In this document: positions 22,400-36,509 of the stretch, in pieces
How positions within the stretch are numbered: the stretch's first letter is position 1
Layout: each line of letters starts with the position of its first letter
From: Vanilla planifolia
Taxonomy: Eukaryota; Streptophyta; Magnoliopsida; Asparagales; Orchidaceae
Direction of reading: 5' to 3'
Assembly: GCA_023846275.1 (NCBI GenBank)
Contig: CM043870.1
Coordinates: 15,670,385-15,734,384, forward strand
DNA: 64,000 nucleotides
Translations under genes and position numbers: made by a program
Notes under the pieces: generated by a model
Told to the model about the DNA's origin: nothing
The model's input: the letters and a program-made list of their open reading frames with translations, nothing else
Databases searched by the model: none

Positions 22400-25300
22400 A
22401 TTACACCTAACATTCTTAGCCAATTATTATTATTTAGTTAAATAAGGTATATATTTTTTTATGATTTAAAATTTGAAATTTGATTAAATTTTTTTAAAAT
22501 TTTTAATGTGAATAAATTCAATTTTGAATTTTGAAATACTATAATTATAAGGCATAATTGAATGATAAGACTTGAGTTATATCACATGACTCTTGATAAG
22601 ATTGGGCTTATTGTTTTAAAAATGAGCAAGTAATTTTACTTATATTCTTAAGTTTATTACATTATCCTTTTTCTTATCTAGACATGAATGCATAATAAAA
22701 ATATGGATAAAATTACAAAAATTTAGGAGTTAGTTGTTGGATAAAGATAAGTGGATTTAAAGGGAACAATTGTGTGATACATGTAAGAATATTTTAACAA
22801 AGAAATATAAGAAAAATGATTAAATATTGGAAAAAAAATTTAGACAAATCCTTCTTAGATATCTAAATTTAGGAGTTAGATATGGCCAACCAAAAGGGGT
22901 AATTAGTAGTGGTTTAACCTAGAGTGGGTGAACTGTGGCTCAGACCAACCCTAGCCAATTTTTCCTCAAACAACCACCCTTGGACTAAGGAGGTGTGTCT
23001 GAGGCTATTTAAGCCCTTAAGACTTTCTTCTAAGTGATTTAGAAAATTTATTAAAAGAAGAATTTGGGAGGCCAATCAAGAGAATATAAAGGAGGAAACC
23101 AAGCTAAGTCATAAGGAAGAAGAAGAAGGAAGGTTCAAGTTTTGTAACAAGGAATAATCTCACCAAAGAGAAATCAAATCAACTACGCAAGATTTCATAT
23201 AAAACAACCCTTGAATACATACAACAACTTTAGCTAAGATCTAAGGCAAGATAAAATAGAATTACTTTGTTAAAATGCATGTGAACCCTTATAAAATAAA
23301 TGAGACAAAAACTAATCAATCTTTTTCCATGAACCATTCATAGAAAGAGGGAAACTTATTATACTTGAGACTAAGAGAGATTTTATTCTTTTGAAAGGTA
23401 ATTTATCATTTCTTTCTTATTAAATATTTGTTAGATTCCATACAAAAATGAGTATTAACATATTACCCATGAATGCAAATTGAATTCTATGATTATATGC
23501 TTGCATATTTAGCCTTCTCTATAGATATATATGGAAGATAGACTAAAAATGTTTATTTGTGGAAACAAAACACCTTTTAGTTGAGACATGATAAGGTGGG
23601 ATATGTTTAAAGGCATTTTTATTTTTATCTCTTGTTGGTAATGTAAACATCTATGTAATAATCATAGGTTATAATAATAGATGACAAAAAATTGTCAAAT
23701 CATGGAAAATAAAATATTATTAAATATAACTCTCATAACCTAGGCATGTTACCCTTATTTTCTTATTATATGTTTTTCGAAGTTAGGATCCCTAGTGAAG
23801 TTTCTCTTCCTTTTAAGTATAATTGATGTGTGAGTGTCATGTTAAATTCTTTATTATTGTATGTTTAAACAACGAGTTCCTTGGCATAATGAATCAAGAA
23901 ATGTGTAAAAACAATATTTGATTCAAAGTTTTCATATTAATTTATTTTTTTAAAAGGTGTATGTGATGTGAGACACTAAGGTTATGCCTAATAATACCCA
24001 TAATTTCAATTGGATAATATGACAAGGCAAAAATGCATGCTTTGTTATCAAAAACATAAATGAAATTGTATAAAATGAATGTGATATAATTTGCACGTTA
24101 GGCTTAAGTCATAAGCCATTTAATGACACTTAAAGGTATAACTAAAACTCTATGAAATCTTGCTTCCAAGTATCCTTTTACCTTGGGTATGCTTGGAAAG
24201 CATTGAGTTATTATTTGGTTGAATCATTGAAGAGTTGTGTTCAACCCTTAGGAGAGCCTAGATGACTTCTATGATGTGTATGATCCTTGGTTTCTAGTTG
24301 AGAAGCTTTGAATGGCTCTATTTGAAACTTTAAAAAAGGCTAAGTTAAGTAGAGATATGTTTTGTGAGCAAAGCATTTAGTTATGCTAGTAGTGCTAAAG
24401 CTTAGGTTAGATTTTAAGGTCTTATGTATAGTTCCTAATAGAGTTAAAAAAGAGATTTAAGGTGCTTGAACCTGACTATATAAATTAAGCCTAGCCTTGA
24501 AATTAGGCTTGAAGGCTTATGAATAATCCATTGAAAAGAAAACCATAATAGAAAGCCTTAGAGATAAATTAAGGAAATACCATTATTAAATCTTTTTGTA
24601 TATTGTAAGTAAAGCTTTGGATAGTTAAGTTCTCAAACAAGACCTTGGTAGAAGATAGAAGAGCTTAGAATAAGATTTAAAATGTGCTAGATTCAACAAA
24701 GAAAATGATAAGATAAAAATATTAGCTAAACCCTTGGGTTGACCAAATTTTGTGAAAGACCTTGCTTTAAGCCATTAGATGATACCTTGGATGGTGATTT
24801 AGGGGATTTGTGGTGGCTCAAGTGAGGCCTTAGAATGGGTTTTGTGATTAGGATTGTCTTGAAGGCATAAGGGTTACTTGTAAAACTTGTGTAAACTTAG
24901 TCTTAGTTGTAATGCTAGATAACTATATGTAGAAGCTAAGAGTAAAAGCCAAAACTATATAAATTCTAAGGATATCCTAGATATGCAAGGTCCTATATGA
25001 AAATAGGGCAAGACTAAATACAATGAATGGGCTAAGATATCTCAAATTGCTTAATTAAGGTTTGGTAAAAACCTTAAGATATCTAGATGATGGTAACCTT
25101 AGATAGCTAAAATTAAGCTTAGTATTGAAACCCTATATTATCTCAGTTAGGGCATAGAGTTTCTTAAATAATAGATTTAGCATTAAAAGAAACCTTTGAC
25201 TTACTAGGTTGTTGATTAGAGTTAGTAGGATGCTACATGGAGGTGAATTTGATTAAGTGAGGACTAGATGTATTGAACCCTTGATCACACATACTCATTT

Positions 25301-25410
25301 AAGAGATAGGCAAGTTAGTTGTCTACTCCTCTAGCCTAATATAGTTATTACACATAGTTTTTTGAGTGTATAGAAGGAGTGTTAGATCACTTGAAAAGAT
25401 TCTTTAAGGT
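22400..25410. other. Unassigned AT-rich repeat-like DNA
   Basis: No coding motif was seen on either strand. The part at about 22,880-23,130, with GGCTATTTAAGCCC and a purine-rich leader (GGAGGAAACCAAGC), looks like the promoter and leader of a plant gypsy LTR on the plus strand, but I found no partner LTR. The stretch 24,100-25,150 is full of CCTTGG, AAGCTTAG and AGCCTTAG words and could be an eroded minisatellite; I could not settle a period. Confidence 0.4.
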
Positions 25411-25419
25411 TAACTTACA

Positions 25420-26300
25420 GCCAATATAAACCATTCTAGATTAAATTCAAACTTTAAGTTAATGTAATCAAGTTTCAAGGAAGCCATATTCTTCACCACC
25501 TAATGATCATATAATAGGATGCTTAATATTATACTTGTATAGTTTGAATTCAATATTATGTGACAATTAATAATTAAGTTTTTCACAACATCATATAGTT
25601 ATGATTGGTCAATCATTTGATGCAACTATCGATTGGATTTATAAGCAGTGCACAAACTTGGTCATACAAGGTATTAGTGTTGTGCATATGTTGTTTGATT
25701 TTTGAGATTTGAGTATTCAAAAGCATCATTTAAGTAGGAAGCTTTCTTTGTATGAGTAAGAAACTTATATCCTCTTAGAGCTTATCATATATATATATAT
25801 ATATATAAGTTTAGTTGTAATAAAACATATATGATTAATATATTACATCAATATGACTTTATGTTTAACTTAATAATAATATTGTAGCTTAGTTGTACAC
25901 TCAATAGTTTTAATACAATTCCCAAGTTTTGTTCTATATCCTTATAACTTTTACATCATATAGTACAAAGAAAAGTATCATTGGTGTCTGATCTATCTTA
26001 TTCAAAGATAAGTTAAAGTACTTAAAATAGAAGTGCATTTGGTGTATCATGTGAATATGATATCTATTGTTCGAGTATCTCATAATCTAATAAAACTAAA
26101 GTTTTCTTTCACTACATTATTATATGATGGTGATTCATATATTCTACTTGTACAATTCACTCTTACATAATATGAGATAAAATAGTGATACTACTATGAT
26201 AATCTTATTCTATGTGTATGATTATCTTATGAAGTCTAGTTAAACTTTTTTAAAACTCAAAAGATAATTTTATATTATGATTTGTAAAATGTACAAGCTG
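25420..26300. repeat. Dispersed AT-rich repeat, related to 41.82-41.95 and 47.98-48.42 kb
   Basis: The first part (25,420-25,560, AAACCATTCTAG, AAGTTAATG, TTCACCACCTAATG) parallels 41,830-41,950. The later part (25,830-26,270, TATGATTAATATAT, ATGACTTTATGTTTA, CATACTATGATAATCTTAT-like text) parallels 47,975-48,420 in the same order and orientation. Composition resembles the copia-like LTRs at 31.3 and 38.2 kb, so it is probably LTR debris. Confidence 0.55.
25787..25807. repeat. (AT)n microsatellite
   Basis: About ten AT dinucleotides lie within the dispersed repeat. Confidence 0.9.
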
Positions 26301-27500
26301 ACACTAGCTTATGGACTGATACACACATAGGGATCTTGCATCATGTGTAGATAATGATGAAATGAGTCATAATGATCTACTTGGTAAGATGTGTGAATAT
26401 TTTATTTCATTACACTTTGGATGAATCGTTGTGTATACCAAGATAAGTGATCATAGTAGTCTAATGAATTAGAATGTGCATGATATAACAAAGTGATCAC
26501 ACCATATCTATTGTATATTAATGTATCTTTCTAAGGCATGAGTCAAGCAGTTTGTCTAATGATGATAAGCACAAAGGTGAATAATGTTGACTCCATGTCA
26601 TAATAGAATGAATTGGTAGTTGTCCTTGTTTAAGGACATGACATGATGAAATGTAACATTATGGGCTCTATCATCATAACATGAACAATGATCATACCAG
26701 TCTAATGTAATCTATTTCCCAACTCGTTATACTTAAAAATATTTTTCTATTCTATGGAATAGGTTAAACATCCAATTACAATGAGCACAAAATTTGAATA
26801 GTAACAATCACACTTTGTAAAAGGTTGAAGTGATAATCATTCAGGTTTGAGAAGTCACCTTTATGAATTACTAATTTGTCCATAAATGATCTTCAATCAT
26901 ATTGGTATCATAAGGACAATGATCCAACATTTGAAGTGAGAAAATAGAATGTCATTTGTTATGATGTGATAGGTTATTTTGTATGTTGTTTTGGAAATGA
27001 CATCAATTCTTTTTAACTTAAGCATTATGTTAATGTTCCCTTGGAGAAATCAAACTTTGTACTCTGCATGATGGATGAATGTAAAGCAGGCAAGCTTTTT
27101 CCATGTTTATTAAGGCTCTATGTTGAAGTGGAACATTGAAGTCGTCCCATGTTTGTACATTCTTCAATTGATCTTCCATTTAGCTATACTTCTAGTTATT
27201 TTCCCTCCTTATAAATGAAATATCATTCTACTAAAATTTTTTAGAATCAAGCTTGAATCATTAAATTCTATCAATAAATTTTCAATGTGGTTTTAAGCTC
27301 TTTTGGATGATTTTAAGTAATATAATGTAATTAAGTTCAATCTTAATCATAGTAAAATTGTTCCATTTACACAATACCAAACCTTTTCTAATAATACCCT
27401 TGGTTTTCTCTATAGCCAATTTATGACCATTTAAAAATGTAAAGGATTATATCAAATTATGATCGTGCATGATACCTCTAATTATAGATCTCTCCTTCTA
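26300..27500. other. Unassigned AT-rich DNA
   Basis: No motif or open frame of interest was seen. Frequent TATGAT/ATCATA words are shared with the LTR-like repeats elsewhere in the window. Confidence 0.4.
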
Positions 27501-30500
27501 TAGCTACCATGAACATTTGTGCTTCAATTTGTTGGTAAGTTGTAATATATAGATGACCAATTCACATGTTCTAGTTCTCATTTTCTTAAAAAGGGGAACC
27601 AGACTTAACTATATTATGCGCTTATCCTCTTATTCAATTTGTGTCAGAGAGAAGCAGTTCAATATGCTATAATTATAGCTAATAATATTATTAATAATGA
27701 TTATATCTGATTGATTAGCACCTTCATACACTTTATTATTCCTTGTATTCAAAATATTCTAGCATATTAATATTGGAAGAATTTGAAGTACTCAACATCT
27801 TTCTGAGTTCCTAATGATCTAGTGTCACCAATTATTGAATAGTTCTTGAATGTTATAAGCCATCATCTATTGCATTACCAATGCATTGGCAAATAAAGAC
27901 CACAAATTTTTTGCAAGAAGAAAAACTACAAAGCATGTTATAATGAATCCTTTTTAAGATAGTGAGGACGTTTGAAAGCTAATAGAATATTGAGTCTATA
28001 CAGTTAATCTTGGAAAGATAGGAGTTTATTTAAGATTCTCCAAAATAACACTTAGGTGTTCATGGAGCATTTGGTATTCTAGATCATTTTCTAGATTTCA
28101 AGATAAGGAACTTACTTCTAATGGAATTTTATGTAGATTATAAATTGAAGGTCCCATCCTTAATAAGGATCAATATAAAAAAACCTAACTTTGTGCATGT
28201 ATTTGAGTTCTTTAACATTATATCCCTATATTCTTCCATCCATATGTTTTTAGGTGTTTGACATGATGACTTTTACATTTTTGTCCATGTATTTGTCTTT
28301 TATGAATTTAGCTTAAAGTGATTAGTAAGTAAGGACCTTTTAGTTTAGCTTAGTAGAAAAGATAATCATGATATCCTTTAATTTTGTTCACTCCTATGCT
28401 AATTTCCTCTGTAATAGCACACATTTTTTCCCAAGCAAGTCATTAATGTTGTGTAAATTTTCAACCCCCCACCAAAGGAAATAGGTCATAATTGTTTTAG
28501 CTATATCTATAATTTTTATTACGTGACGAATTATCATGAGTGAAAAATGCTAGAATAGAGGTTATGACGTGCCTCACTAGGATTAGTTACCACCCATGGA
28601 TAATAATGTCTTTTAGCCCACCAACTTTTTGGTGAGTTTATCTAGGATTTGTTGAAAGCTTATTGCTTTATTCTTATTAGTAAATGGAGGGCATCCCAAG
28701 TATGTTATAAGAAAAGATCCTTATTAAAAAACCATGACCTCATTTATCTTTTTAATTGATGTTTGCTTCATAATTGTTCTAGTATAAAACTTGCTCTTCT
28801 ATTTATTTAATTGAAGTCTTGACATGTCGTGGAACCATTTTTGAAATTTTCTTAGACAGGTCATCGATATCAAATCTCCTTAGCTCAAAACAATTATATT
28901 ATCTACATAACTAAGTCATGAAATTAATAGGCATCCATTAGGTAACACATAATGCATTGCTTTAATATTGATGAATAGATTATTTAGGAACCAACAAAAT
29001 GCCTCCATGGAAAGCATAATAATTAAAGAGAGATGAGATTACCTTTCTTAAGCCCCTTGAAGGTTAAAATAATCTATTATGAATGCCATTGATCCTGATG
29101 GATAACCATGAGCTACCTCTAATGTTCCTAATAAGTCTATTAAATAATGTTAAGAAGTTGAGTTTGTCCAGTGTCTTATAATACAAATCCCATGACAAGC
29201 TATCAAATGTGCTCTTTTAAGACCATCTTAAGAATTCAATTCTATTTCTATCTTTCCTGTTAAGAGATCCCATTAATTATTGAGAAAGAAGATTATCATG
29301 CAAACTTTCTCTTATTTTAATAAGACTAACTTATTTTGGAGATATGATTTCATGTAGTATTATGTGTAGCTTGTTTGCTAATAGTTTTCATATATTTGCA
29401 ATAATGTTTCATACACAAATTGACCTGAAGTCCTTGAAAGATCCTTTTATCTTTCTCTTAAGAGTTAGCACTAGATTTACACTTGTAATACTTTTAGGAA
29501 TTAAATTTCCAATTATACAATTCTTGGTTATTTCTAGTGCATTAAATACTATAATTTCCTAGACTTTTATAAAAATGTGATCATTCAATCCATCTAGTAT
29601 CGATGCATTATGTTGGTGTAATTGAAATATAACTTCATTGATCTCCTCCATTATGACCTTTTTCACAAGCCAACTATTGTCTTCCTTAAATACCAATGTA
29701 GTTCAATAATTGCTTATCCAATGTTACCTTATTAAAAGAGAGAGGTGTTTGAAAATATATTACAATCACATCTTGAATTTACTCCTATCATGTTATCATT
29801 TCTTGATTTGAATCTTTAATGTAACTATTATTGAGCTTAGACCTTTTGTTAACGAAAGCATGAAAGAATTTTGTATTCTTGTCACCCTCAATTTCTCCAA
29901 AAGCAAATCATTTACTTTAATTAGTCTGATCCTATCCTCTTAAGATTGACTTAAATATTCTATTCTTTACTCTTAACCTCTTCTTTACTCACCCTGGTCA
30001 CTTGAAAAATATTATCAAATATAGATTTATTCTACTATTTTAGACAATCTTTTAGCTACTAAATTTAAATGCTAAAGTCATCATACTGGAGAGGTATGTA
30101 GGTATGGACCAATTTCTTATATCAAGTTATAAAATATTGATTACATCAACCACATGTTGTGATAGTAGAATTATTATAGCATAGAATCATGAGCTTTGGG
30201 AAATTGGAGTAGTAGTAGAGAATGGTTAGTACCCATTCTGTATAGATGTAGTACAATTGCTAGGAAGCAAGTTTCCATCCAATCCTTATCTATTAGAATT
30301 CTATTAATCATTTTCCAAACCAAATTCCCTTTTCTTTTCCTATCCTAAGTGAAGATTGAACTTGAGTTAGGGAGGTCTTTCAGGCTACATTGGATTATAT
30401 AGTCCTTAAACTTGTGTATTACAACTAAGCCAAGAGTGAATAGTCCTTTATACTCATTCATAGAAGCCATAACATTAAATCCTCCCTCTACAATCCATGG

Positions 30501-30880
30501 GCATTTTAAATTAATAGTAATTTGAGTTAAATTAGTTTATTATGTCTTTCTCCCAACCATTGTACACTTAGCATAGACTAAAGTACAATAAATTATCATT
30601 TGTATGTTAGGTTTGTTATTAAGTTGATGAATGAATTGTTCATCATTGTATAATTTTTGACATTTAAAGTTTCCATTCCAAAGAACCTAGATCAAGTTGA
30701 AGGAATTCCCTATACTTATTATCATGTGACCTTGGTTCTACCAGGACAATTAATATGACATTGTTGGATACAATTACATGTTTGAGTTATAGGATTAATC
30801 TTATATTCATGATCACTCTAATGTTCCAAATGGGGGTACTAAACATTGATGTTTGTTTGATTCATAGTTTGTAATTATTT
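27500..30880 (-). pseudogene. Decayed L1-type LINE (LINE-2), endonuclease and RT
   Basis: Endonuclease start on the minus strand near 30,840: STPIWNIRV, then LIVLVEPRS (the LLALLEP helix). RT region: EEINEVIFQLHQHNAS and LDGLNDHIFIKV (near 29,640, the KAPGPDG segment), FKDFRSICV and IIANI-KLLANKL (near 29,400-29,450), FDSLSWDLYYKTLDKLNF (near 29,200), and YVDN at 28,908-28,919 in place of YVDD. The post-RT YLGCPPFTNKNKAISF and WK/GG-type segment lies at about 28,620-28,710. Sequence below 28,500 is where a LINE C-terminal zinc-knuckle or RNase H part would lie, but it is unreadable. Stops are numerous. It differs clearly from LINE-1. Confidence 0.78.
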
Positions 30881-31319
30881 TGGGCTTTTACTTGTTTATT
30901 TGGAGTGGCGTGGCATTCCAAGCCTCACGTTGCTCTTCTTTTGGATCTCCCAGTATACATAAGAGCAAAATCATCTTGGTCAAGTTGTATTAATCTAGAG
31001 TTTACTACTCTTTCATGCCTATTAGCACTAAATTCCTTAAGCAGTTGGAGATCAAGATTTCTTTGAAAGCTTTCTTGCAATGCTTCTAAATTAAACATGG
31101 AGCCTACCTATTTGCACTACTTTAGCCCTTTCTTAAATGTGGCATAGTCATCAAAAATCTTATTTAAAGTTATTCTTTTATCCTTTTCTATCAAGCTAAG
31201 TATACTCTTATCCTTGTTCATGTGTCTTTTTGAAGAGTCATCAATGACTTCATAACTATTACAATTACAAGGCTAGTTGGACTTTGGTATTGGGATTTAT
31301 CTTCCTTAATAATGCAATG

Positions 31320-32840
31320 TAGAGATTTTACTCAATAGCTTAAAAAATGTACAACACTTGAGAGAAATTGATACAAATATGTAGACCTTATTAGGGAAAA
31401 GTGGCACAATAACTTGTGATGTAAGAAATATTACCATACAAAGTGGAACTTAATGCATTGTAATGAAGATAAGGAATAACTGAGGATGAAATAAACGTAA
31501 AAATTATAAGAATCATGCTTATATTTGGCACATGTCATATTCATGTAAGTCATCAAATTTGATATTCTAAAATAATTTTTCAATAAGTGTTAAACAAACT
31601 TCTTTTTGATTTTTCTTCTTTTTTTTTATTAATGAGTGAGTTGGATGTAAAAAAAGAATATATAGTAGCTATAACTGAATTTCTAAGACTCTTCAACTAA
31701 TCAGTATAATTATCAAATACATATATTAATTCATCAAAACCATCATTTCAGGATAATAAGAGTTGAAATTTAAATTGTCTTAATGATTTAGTGATACAAC
31801 TAATGCTATTAAATCAAAAGGTCATTGTACAAGTGTGGGAAAGGTCCTTATGTTGTGTAATGCCATCTCTTAGTGCATCACTTAAGTACTTATCTAACAT
31901 ACTTGATGATATCATTGATCATATTGGTACAATAGAATTCATTTTTATAATTTAAATAAATCATAAATGTGTGATAGTAGATCACTATCATACAATGTTT
32001 ATTTTCTCTTAGAACTGAGCCCTTGAAATCATGTTGTATAATTTGGTCATATAAGTGCATTTCAGCATAATATCATGTAATAAATTCACTTATCTATGCT
32101 TAATAGAATAGTCATACAATATAATAAGATTATCATAGTGATATGATAGAAATAAAAGTTATCCTAAGTCTTGTGTGAAAGTTAATTGTATAAGTGCAAT
32201 AGCTATATTTCCATTGTATGATAATGTAGAATTTTAACATTTAGTCTAATTTGATGATTATCAAACTCATATAATACTTATATCATATTCGTATGATGCA
32301 ATGAACACATTTATTCTAAGTCATTTTAGTTATCTAACTTATCAAAGGAATCATACATATATGGTAATTTAATTTATATTATACAAAATAGAAAATAAGA
32401 ACATCATAAAGCATAGGAAATAAATAACAAAAAAATTTTAAGTTGACTTTATTATTTTAAAGTTTGAATTCTGACTAAGTTGTTTATGATTATATAATGA
32501 ATGAGTTAATGTAGTTCTATAAATGTTATGATCCTTGATAAGGTTTGACAAAGTAATTATGCAATAAAATCTTAGTGTTCCACTTAAACGTAAAGGAAAA
32601 GTTTGACATTGTTAACCATAGTAATTATGTGAATGAAGGTCTCCAAGAGGTTTAGCCACACCCAAAGGAGTAACTTAGTCAACTCCAAGATTTAAAAGGT
32701 TAAGAAAAAAGCTTAAGTATAGGTCTTTTAATATTCTTTTTGTTGTGCATGCATTAGACCTTTCTTCTTTTCAATCACTTAATTCATACAATAACTAAGT
32801 CTACATACAACTTTTAAAACTATTCATTAGTAAACAAAAA
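31320..32840 (-). repeat. Left (3') LTR of the copia-like element
   Basis: Aligned by eye in order with 38,150-40,060. Shared landmarks include AAGAGGTTTAGCCACACC (32,645-32,662 and 39,878-39,895), AGTTGGATGTAAA, TAATAAGATTATCATAGT and AATCATACATATATG. It lacks the first ~450 bp present in the right LTR, and LINE-2 lies immediately to its left. Confidence 0.75.
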
Positions 32841-32849
32841 TTGGCTTTT

Positions 32850-35800
32850 GATCATCAATCTCAATGGTACATTAATCTCTTCCTTGATAATTATAGAACT
32901 AATACTAAAAGAAAAATGTTGTTATATAAAGAATTAAAAATTAGAAGTATTGTTGTAAAGTAAACTTTTAAGCAATTTAAAGAGACAACATGTTATTCTA
33001 GAAAATTAAGCATTAAGCATTACATAGTTGCTCCACTTGCATTTATGCCTTAAAAATATTTATGCATTTAGCCATAAGCAAAATGATAACATCAAAATTG
33101 TTATCATCATTCTCACTCAATTACAGCACCAAGTAGATTCCTATTGATTGCATCTGATATTTATGCATTCTTTATTTGATCGCTCAAGGGGATAATTAAA
33201 TTCTAGCATTTCATAATAGATAAATGCCTTTCTCCCCTTTAATTAGATAGAAATGGTAGATATGCTACATATTATTTTAAAAAAGTGGTAAATTAATACA
33301 AAAAGTGATACTACTTGATACCAATTGCAAACATATCACTTAGTGGAAATTTATCAAGCGAAGTTTTTTAATTCTACAAGTTCACTAGAGAGAAAATATA
33401 TTTTTTATGAACTCTAATCTCCAAGACAAAGAAATTTTCCTGTATCTCCTTAAGCTTTGTATCAACATGAGACTCTAAAGAGGTTATCTTAAAAATGCAT
33501 TTCTATGATGTGCAATCACTAGAAACTCCAACAAATCTTGTAAATGGATAATGGGGTTTAAGTTTAGGAGCAATAGTAATAAAATGTTTTTTATTCTTGA
33601 TAATTTGTAAGGGCTAACTAATCCTCATCTTCATTAGCTACAATAACTTGTATATTATGCATTTTTACAAACTAATATATCCTTTTCATATTTAAAGCCT
33701 TTATAGGCATTAGAATGTAGTCAAAATCCTCTAATCATATACTATATTTGAAAATGATAAAAAAGTGCAATCAAATGTCTATAGCTCAAATTTACATTCT
33801 TTTTCTACTTTGGGTTCTTAACCACAAAAAGCTTATTCATCAACCAAAAAATGGTTTTAACTATATCAAATAATACTTTCTTTAGACAATAACAAGTAGC
33901 AAAAGATAGCATGGGGTAATGTACTAACTTTCATCACCTATTAGCATAATTGAACTCCTTACAAAATATTGAACTAAGTAGGCTCCCTATGCTAGAAACT
34001 TGACTTATGATACATGACTATTTTTTGTTAGGTTACAAATAATTCTATTAACTTCTATCTAGTCAAAGCTTGAGCTTTCACATTTGGACCAAAGGGTAAG
34101 ACAAAATGTAAGGATTCTAAAGAAATCATGCAAATCCTTCTTTTATGTAGGATAAGCACAAACAATTGAACATGAACATAGAGATCATGAGGTGCATGAA
34201 GACAAAATGCTATTTAGGCTTAAATTGTATAAACAAAGTGTTTATCATAAACTTATAACATAAAATGCATCATACGAAGCAGTGTAGCAAAGCCTATATA
34301 GAGCTAATTTGGAGAAAACAGAGAATAAACATTTAATAATAAATTATAAGTAGATTATACATAAATACATGAAGTATCTAGAGAGTTCATTTAGTTGCAA
34401 AGTGGTGTTGGTGGTTGGTTATTTTATCAAAAGTAGGTGTTAGTGCTTTCTTATTGTGCAAAAGCATGAAAGAGTGCATTTTAGTGGTTATAATGGAGAA
34501 ACATGTGTAAATAGCCCCAAAATCTAAAATGAAAGTATTTGATTTGATTATTTTAAGTTATTCTCATTGTGTTCGTTTTTGGCAGATTGAGTGTGGGTGA
34601 TGCATAGTGGCTTTTTCATCCCTTGTGCAACTGTTTACTAAGTTTTGCAAGCTCTTTTAGTGTGTATTACCCCTTCAATTCTTAATGCATATTTCATCAT
34701 TGAAAATCACTAAAAGATAGTTCTTCTTTTTCCTCTACTTCTTTTAAGCCATTTTTTTGAAACTTAGAACCTGGTATTGTAGCTATTGCTTAGTTGTTAC
34801 TATAGCAACTACATGTACACTACCTATGCATGAGTTTGTGCACTACAAGATCTCAACTTATGCACATCTATCAGTTAGTAGTAGGCATTTGTGGAATGAA
34901 ACTAGAACCATTTCCTTCTATTTTTAAGCTTGGAATCGTTTGATTCTACTCCCACATAATCTTGGTAGCAAGAAACCTTTGTTCTTATCCATCATTCTTG
35001 GTAATCTCAAGAGGAGTCCTACATAGGTATAATCTAGTTACTTTAAAGTCTTCTAAATTGTTTTTGATTTTATAGAAATATCTAATCATGATCAATTTTT
35101 TTCTTGGCAAAATAAAATAAGATTGGATCACCTTCTTCAAACTCAATCTTAGCATTGAGTGGTTAGGTGTATTGATTGCACATTCTTTTATCTAATCAAA
35201 CACCTCCATATTATCTCTTTATGTAAAGAATTATTCATTCTAAATGTAGTTTTTAGTGTGTTTCAACTTAATGGGCATTGGCATCTTGGTTCTAGATCTC
35301 TTAGTCATAGTGTTATAATTCGTAATGTTGTATTATTAAAAGGATAAACATTGTTTAAGTTTTATGCTATGTTTGAAGATGTTTAGAGTTAACAAGTGCT
35401 GAGGAGAATATGATGGAAAATGTAGATAATCATGAAAAGAATGATAATAAACTAAGAAAGAAGCCTCTAGATTTGGTCAAAATACACTTAAGGCCAATCA
35501 TAGAAGAAATCACCAAAAAAATATTTTCTGATGATTTTCCTCCTATTTTGTACTCAGTTAATCTTTTCAGGTGATTTAGCACAAACACATAAACACACAC
35601 ACACACACACATATATGAAATTCATATATGTACGAATGAGTAGATCATACAAGGTGATTCAAAACTCTCCTAAAGTAATTAACTATTATGATTTTCACAC
35701 ATGGTTGATTAGAAAAACATACATGTCCAAGCAATATAACTCTCTTCATCCATTCATGTAATAACTATCATATTGTTATGATGGTGTAATCATATGTGTA

Positions 35801-36500
35801 AGATCTATACACCACATGAAATCATAATACATGAAATTCCAATAATGAGATCATATTAAATTGATTTAATTGTACTTATTCATACATGTATGATACTTTA
35901 TTAATATTGTAATTTGAACAATCTAAATCAGTCATGAGGCATACCATATGATGTAATGATTGTGCTTATCTAAACAATTATAACTCTTAATATTTGTCAT
36001 AAAGCATTCTCATTTCGAGTTTAAGCCATGATCTTAGTAGTTAATCTAGATCCTTGATACCATATGTGAGACCATACTATTGTAATTATACATTATGTCA
36101 AATAAAGCACTTTGATTTAAACTAAACATCTTCTCTAAGTCATTCCAATAAGATTATATTTGCCACATTTTTCACATTCAACATAATTGAGTATATTCAA
36201 GGTTTAACTAATTATATTACAATAAGGTTATTTAATCCTAATTATTAGGACTAATGTTAAAATAAGGACAAATACATGCTCATAAATACACATTTTTATC
36301 AAGTGAGTCACAAGCAAATCTCATAAGGTGAGTTTTGTAGAGGTCCTCATTATGAGGCAACTACATAAGCTTTAAACATAGGAACCAAAACCATCTTAAG
36401 TTTAAGTGTGGTAGTGTGTTATTGATGTGATTTTATAAATATATTTTTCACATAAGTCCCTTCAAGAATTCATTCATATTTTTTTCCTTTCTTTTTTATA
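32850..36500. other. Interior of the copia-like element, unassigned
   Basis: No protein motif was recognised on either strand. The stretch 35,640-36,300 again has CATATGAT/ATCATAC words like the LTRs and may be another LTR fragment. The open stretch at 35,159-35,347 has no recognisable feature. Confidence 0.4.
35593..35611. repeat. (AC)n microsatellite
   Basis: About nine AC dinucleotides followed by ATATAT. Confidence 0.9.
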
Positions 36501-36509
36501 GAATTATTT

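Noticed and set aside
24100..25150. Possible second minisatellite with CCTTGG and AAGCTTAG words
   Set aside because: The words recur, but I could not find a constant spacing, so no period is claimed.
29344..29562. 72-codon plus-strand open frame
   Set aside because: It is antisense to the RT of LINE-2, where the minus strand gives the recognisable FKDFRSICV and KLLANKL segments.
35430..35761. Overlapping open frames around the (AC)n tract
   Set aside because: Their length comes from the microsatellite (VCVCVC / HTHTHT runs), and there is no other coding evidence.
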